From Pseudomonadota bacterium (GTDB lineage: Bacteria > Bdellovibrionota > UBA1018 > CAIMNF01), in NCBI GenBank assembly GCA_027482725.1, contig JAIXVT010000259.1:1-17966 (forward strand): a stretch of 17,966 nt of DNA. Reading direction: 5' to 3'. The notes beneath the pieces were generated by a model, which was not told where the DNA came from, made no database searches, and saw nothing but the letters and a program-made list of their open reading frames with translations. Made by a program: the position numbers and the translations under genes. Below are positions 14,461 to 17,966 of this stretch, piece by piece (the first letter of the stretch is position 1; each line of letters opens with the position of its first letter).

Positions 14461-17088
14461 ATGCAAGCCGCCGAAATCAGATCCTCATTTTTAAATTTCT
14501 TTGAAAAAAAAGGTCACACTGTTGTGGAAAGTTCCGGTTTGATTCCGGCCAATGACCCGACATTATTGTTTACCAACGCAGGAATGGTGCAGTTTAAAGA
14601 TGTTTTTTTAGGGCGTGATCCCCGGCCCTACACTCGGGCGACAACATCACAAAAATGTGTTCGGGCCGGTGGCAAGCATAATGATCTGGAAAATGTGGGG
14701 TTTACCGCACGTCATCATACGTTTTTTGAGATGCTCGGTAATTTTTCTTTTGGGGACTACTTTAAAAAAGACGCCATTCATTACGCGTGGGAGTTGGTGA
14801 CTAAAGAGTGGCAACTCCCTCAAGACAAACTCTATGTCACCGTTTACAAAGACGATCACGAGGCTGCGGACCTTTGGCACAAACAAGAAGGCGTGCCGAC
14901 GGACCGTATCTATCGCTTTGGCGAGAAGGATAATTTTTGGTCGATGGGAGATACCGGACCCTGCGGCCCTTGCACTGAAATCTTTATTGATCGTGGTGCT
15001 CAGCACGGTTGTGGAAAAGCGACTTGCGCAATGGGTTGTGATTGCGATCGCTACATGGAGTTTTGGAACTTGGTGTTCATGCAGTTTGATCGGAGCAGTG
15101 ACGGTAAGCTTACGCCGCTCCCCAAGCCCTCTGTCGATACGGGCGCAGGTTTGGAACGTATTGCATCGATTTTGCAAAACGGTTTAACCAATTACGATAC
15201 GGATTTATTTCAAGTCATTTTTGATAAAACATCGCAGCTGGCCAAACGTGCTTACGATCCAAAAACCCAAGATGTGTTCAGTTTTCGCGTGGTTGCCGAC
15301 CATTCGCGGGCCATTACGTTTTTGATTGCGGACGGCGTGATGCCGTCCAACGAAGGGCGCGGTTATGTTTTGCGGCGTATTTTACGCCGAGCCGTGCGCC
15401 ACGGACGGAAGTTGGGTTTTACCGGGCCGTTTTTGTATAAAACGTGCGGATTCGTCATTGATCAAATGCGTGGAGCGTACCCCGAATTGGTATCTAAAAG
15501 AACTCTGATTGAAAAATTGGTTCTTGCCGAAGAAGAACAATTTTTTAAAACGTTGGATCGGGGCTTGGGGTTGCTCGAAGAGGCTATGGGAAAAATTGGG
15601 TCCCAGAAAATGTTAAATGGCCAAGTTGCGTTCACGCTTTATGATACGTTTGGATTCCCTCTTGACCTGACGCGAACCATTGCCGCTGAACAAGGAGTTC
15701 AAGTGGACGAACAAGGGTTTGACCAAGCCATGCAAGCACAGCGCGACGAATCCCGTAAACACTGGAAGGGGAGTGGGGATGCCAACCTATCCGCAGAATG
15801 GCTTAAGCTTGCCGACGATTTACGGAAAAAAAATCAGCTCCCGCAGTTTGTGGGGTATGAAGCTTTGAATAGCGAGGGGAAAATTTTAGCCGTTTTCCCG
15901 CTAGAATCAGGTGAATTTCAAGTCGTTACCGATCGTACCCCGTTTTATGGAGAGTCTGGCGGACAGGTGGGGGACAAAGGTACGGTCGAATCGGTGTCCG
16001 GATCGTTCCGTGGCGAAGTGGTGGAAGTGACCCGTCCCGTAGCGGATTTGATTGTTGCCAAAGTGCGCGCAGATCAGAGCGTGCCCCAAGTCGGAGATGT
16101 GATCCGGCAAAATGTACAGCAGGATCTCCGTAAATCTGCGGCGAGAAATCATACCGCCACACATTTATTGCATTGGGCGTTGCGCGAAGTTTTAGGCGAT
16201 CACGTGAAGCAAGCGGGTTCTTTGGTGACCACAGAGCTTTTGCGATTTGATTTCACACATTTTAAAGCTTTGACTCCGTCCGAGTTGAGCCAAGTGGAGA
16301 ATCTGATCAACCAAAAAATTTGGTCAGGAGACGGAGTAAAAAAAGAAGTGCTCTCCAAAGACGAGGCACTCAAAAAAGGAGCAATCGCTTTTTTTGGGGA
16401 AAAATACGGCGATCAAGTCCGCGTGATTTCCGTTGGTGACTATTCGGTTGAGCTTTGCGGTGGAACCCATGTGGATCAGAGTAGTGATCTTGGGGTATTT
16501 AAAATCGTGTCAGAAGCCGGGATTGCCGCTGGGACCCGAAGGATTATTGCCTACACCGCCGGGCATGCCTTTGAGTATTTACGGGATCAGGAAAACCGGC
16601 TTAAACATTTGCGGGATCAGGTCAAGGCTTCTCACATTGATGAAATTCCTTTGAAAATAGAACGTTTGGCCGAAAGTGAGCGTGAGCTTAAGCGAAAGCT
16701 CGATCAGTGGTCTGCCAAGCAACGTGCCGTATGGGTGGATACCGTCATCGGATCTGCAAAGAACATAGAGGGTGGGATTAGGATTGTGCAGGAATTAGAG
16801 GCCGGTCCTGATGCGATGAAGTCTCTCCGCGAGACAGCCGAGGCCATTAAAGCCAAGCGTCCCGATGCCGTGATTATTTTGGCTCAAGTTGAACCAGAAT
16901 CCGGGAAGGGTTTTTTGGTTGCTGCCAAAGGAGCAAAAATTCCGGCAGATCTTTTCGATGCTTCGAAATTTGTGAAGGAAAACGCACCGCGTTTTGGCGG
17001 AAAGGGCGGAGGAAAGCCTGATTTTGCGCAAGCGGGCGGTGAAGATGTGTCAGGACTGCGACAGTTGCTTCGCTCTTTATTAAGCTGA
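14461..17088 (+). CDS. alaS: Alanyl-tRNA synthetase
   Basis: The enzyme charges tRNA-Ala and clears mischarged Ser/Gly-tRNA. The product is 875 residues, almost the same as E. coli (876). The class II catalytic core opens with EIRSSFLNFFEKKGHTVV, followed by LFTNAGMVQFKDVFLG, RHHTFFEMLGNFSFGDYFK and CGPCTEIFIDRG. The editing domain has the full metal set: His564 and His568 in HTATH, Cys666 and His670 in CGGTH. Cys666 has the same number as the well-known E. coli editing residue. A coiled-coil stretch (about 705-765) leads to the C-Ala/DHHA1 domain with the GGKGGGKPDFAQAGG signature near the end. The ATG at 14461 matches the family N-terminus, although its ribosome binding site is weak. It is transcribed away from glyQS. 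Confidence 0.97.
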   Translation: MQAAEIRSSFLNFFEKKGHTVVESSGLIPANDPTLLFTNAGMVQFKDVFLGRDPRPYTRATTSQKCVRAGGKHNDLENVGFTARHHTFFEMLGNFSFGDYFKKDAIHYAWELVTKEWQLPQDKLYVTVYKDDHEAADLWHKQEGVPTDRIYRFGEKDNFWSMGDTGPCGPCTEIFIDRGAQHGCGKATCAMGCDCDRYMEFWNLVFMQFDRSSDGKLTPLPKPSVDTGAGLERIASILQNGLTNYDTDLFQVIFDKTSQLAKRAYDPKTQDVFSFRVVADHSRAITFLIADGVMPSNEGRGYVLRRILRRAVRHGRKLGFTGPFLYKTCGFVIDQMRGAYPELVSKRTLIEKLVLAEEEQFFKTLDRGLGLLEEAMGKIGSQKMLNGQVAFTLYDTFGFPLDLTRTIAAEQGVQVDEQGFDQAMQAQRDESRKHWKGSGDANLSAEWLKLADDLRKKNQLPQFVGYEALNSEGKILAVFPLESGEFQVVTDRTPFYGESGGQVGDKGTVESVSGSFRGEVVEVTRPVADLIVAKVRADQSVPQVGDVIRQNVQQDLRKSAARNHTATHLLHWALREVLGDHVKQAGSLVTTELLRFDFTHFKALTPSELSQVENLINQKIWSGDGVKKEVLSKDEALKKGAIAFFGEKYGDQVRVISVGDYSVELCGGTHVDQSSDLGVFKIVSEAGIAAGTRRIIAYTAGHAFEYLRDQENRLKHLRDQVKASHIDEIPLKIERLAESERELKRKLDQWSAKQRAVWVDTVIGSAKNIEGGIRIVQELEAGPDAMKSLRETAEAIKAKRPDAVIILAQVEPESGKGFLVAAKGAKIPADLFDASKFVKENAPRFGGKGGGKPDFAQAGGEDVSGLRQLLRSLLS

Positions 17089-17091
17089 GAT

Positions 17092-17119
17092 TAATTTTTT
17101 TTTCGTCATAAGCCGATAA
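17092..17119 (+). promoter_or_regulatory. Sigma-28 (FliA)-type promoter of the chemoreceptor gene
   Basis: GCCGATAA at 17112-17119 matches the sigma-28 -10 consensus in all eight bases. A -35-like TAATTTTT at 17092-17099 matches TAAAGTTT at six of eight, with a 12-base gap (consensus 11). Flagellar sigma-28 commonly drives chemoreceptor genes, and the box lies directly before one. The expected transcript start, about 6-7 bases past the box, falls on or next to the ATG at 17126. The in-frame TAA inside the box (17117-17119) rules out an upstream start codon in that frame. Confidence 0.65.
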
Positions 17120-17130
17120 CGGTTTATGAC
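17105..17130. repeat. 26-bp imperfect palindrome over the mcp -10 box and start codon
   Basis: The left arm GTCATAAGCCG (17105-17115) and right arm CGGTTTATGAC (17120-17130) are reverse complements except at one position, which would be a G-U pair in RNA. ATAA forms the loop or centre. A T-run precedes (17095-17103) and an A-run follows (17131-17137), the opposite of an intrinsic terminator on either strand. The palindrome covers the GCCGATAA box and the ATG. It could be an operator, or a hairpin in any mRNA reading through from alaS. Confidence 0.6.
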
Positions 17131-17966
17131 AAAAAAAGGACTCAAGACATTTATCGTCGGTGGTGGGGTAGCGATTAGTCTCCTGATCCCTTTGGTGGCA
17201 GGGGTGATTGTTTACCAAAACAACAAAGCGCTCGATTATTACCAAGAAATAGCGAGTACTAAAATTGTGCTCACAAAAAGCTTGGGGGAAATCCTATTTA
17301 AATTTAGACAAATTCGGATCGCTGTTCGTTCGGTCCCCTTTATTGGAAACACCCCCTAAAAAGTAGAGCAATATGTAAAAGATACTCTTGTGTCCGTAGA
17401 GGAATTTGAAAAGTCCTTGAAACATTTAGATGAACAGCTCAGTACCCCAGAAGAAAAGGTACTGATGGAAGCTGTAACGCGGGATTGGATAGCCTTTAAG
17501 GCTTTTGGTAGCGAGCTTGTTCGATTGTCTAAGCTTGGGGATTCCCAAGCGATCGCTCAGGTTGCCCAACAGGTTCGTGACGTATGCCCTATAAAAGCCA
17601 GTGCTTTTGAAACCTCGGTACAAAAAATTACGGATTACGAAATGTCTGCATCTCAGGCATTGGTGGGAAAAGCAGATGGTGCCAATCACTTTGCAAGAAC
17701 ACTATCTATTGTCATGATCCTTGTGGGACTGAGTCTGTCGATCCTAGGATCCATTCTTTTCGGAAATCAATTGAGCCGAAAACTCACGGTGGTCGCAACA
17801 GAGCTTTATAAAAACGCTGAGAGTCTGTTAAAACAAGTACGGGATCTTTCCCAAACTTCAGATTCATTATCATCGGCGTCCACGCAAGCCTCAGCAGCTA
17901 TTCAACAAACCGCCGCAGCCGTGGATGAAATCTCGTCCATGATCCAGAAATCTGCCGAAAGCGCAC
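17126..17966 (+). pseudogene. Methyl-accepting chemotaxis protein, interrupted by in-frame TAA; 3' end beyond window
   Basis: This is a membrane chemoreceptor that would signal to CheA/CheW. The ATG at 17126 opens MTKKGLKTF and a first transmembrane span (about residues 9-30). A periplasmic helical sensor region follows (about 31-190, four-helix-bundle style, EILFKFRQIRIAVRS). Codon 78 is TAA (17357-17359). After it the same frame stays open to the window end, through KVEQYVKDTLVSVEEF, a second transmembrane span (about 192-213) and the start of the cytoplasmic signalling helix (SSASTQASAAIQQTAAAVDE). No frameshift is involved: one base change from GAA, CAA or AAA would restore the gene. As read, only 77 residues are made. 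No ribosome binding site is visible upstream. TAA is used as a normal stop elsewhere in this window, so recoding is unlikely. Confidence 0.8.

Noticed and set aside
17091..17103. T-run after alaS as an intrinsic terminator
   Set aside because: No stable GC-rich hairpin precedes it; the strong hairpin follows the T-run, which is the wrong order.
17357..17359. TAA read as a sense codon (recoding)
   Set aside because: TAA ends other intact genes here (skp, lpxD, the DUF3108 gene, glyQS), and no selenocysteine- or pyrrolysine-type context is visible.
17357..17400. Frameshift in the chemoreceptor gene
   Set aside because: The downstream chemoreceptor sequence is in the same frame as the upstream part, so a substitution is enough; no indel is needed.

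Overview
The window reads as chromosomal DNA from a flagellated, diderm, LPS-making bacterium. It is fully packed, with no gene-free stretch above 300 bases. The best guess is a Bdellovibrio-like organism (Bdellovibrionota). The reasons are a proteobacterial bamA-skp-lpxD-fabZ-lpxA-lpxB gene order, a dimeric-type glycyl-tRNA synthetase, and a chemoreceptor whose style resembles those of predatory deltaproteobacterial relatives. This placement rests on general resemblance and not on a search. I see no insertion sequence, tRNA, rRNA, CRISPR array or phage gene.

Region 1 (1-10390, maybe to 11558, plus strand) is one tightly coupled outer-membrane operon. It starts inside bamA, the outer-membrane protein insertase, and continues with the chaperone skp. 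Next come the lipid A genes lpxD, fabZ and lpxA, then a single ORF that fuses LpxB (disaccharide synthase) to LpxK (4'-kinase). A DUF3108 lipoprotein, a GT9 heptosyltransferase (WaaF-like), a GT4-type glycosyltransferase and an unrecognised secreted protein follow. Genes overlap by 1-4 bases or are separated by at most about 38 bases, most with good ribosome binding sites. Together they make lipid A, extend it into core, and assemble the outer membrane. The second conserved His of LpxD and the His160 equivalent of LpxA appear replaced, while the main catalytic His is kept in both.

Region 2 (11559-11701) is a short convergent spacer. It holds a 23-codon hydrophobic micro-ORF framed by a 9-bp inverted repeat, and no convincing terminator.

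Region 3 (11702-14415, minus strand) is a two-gene unit. A membrane-anchored M28/glutaminyl-cyclase-like hydrolase, with an N-terminal Mpo1/DUF962-like membrane domain, is followed by glycyl-tRNA synthetase. It is divergent from alaS (14461-17088, plus strand) across only 45 bases.

Region 4 (17089-end) is a chemoreceptor gene. Just before its ATG is an exact GCCGATAA box (sigma-28/FliA type -10) with an AT-rich -35-like element. No Shine-Dalgarno sequence is visible, so the mRNA may be leaderless. The same box lies at the centre of an 11-4-11 palindrome. The coding frame is interrupted by an in-frame TAA at codon 78 but continues open in the same frame to the window end, so the gene looks freshly broken by a point mutation.
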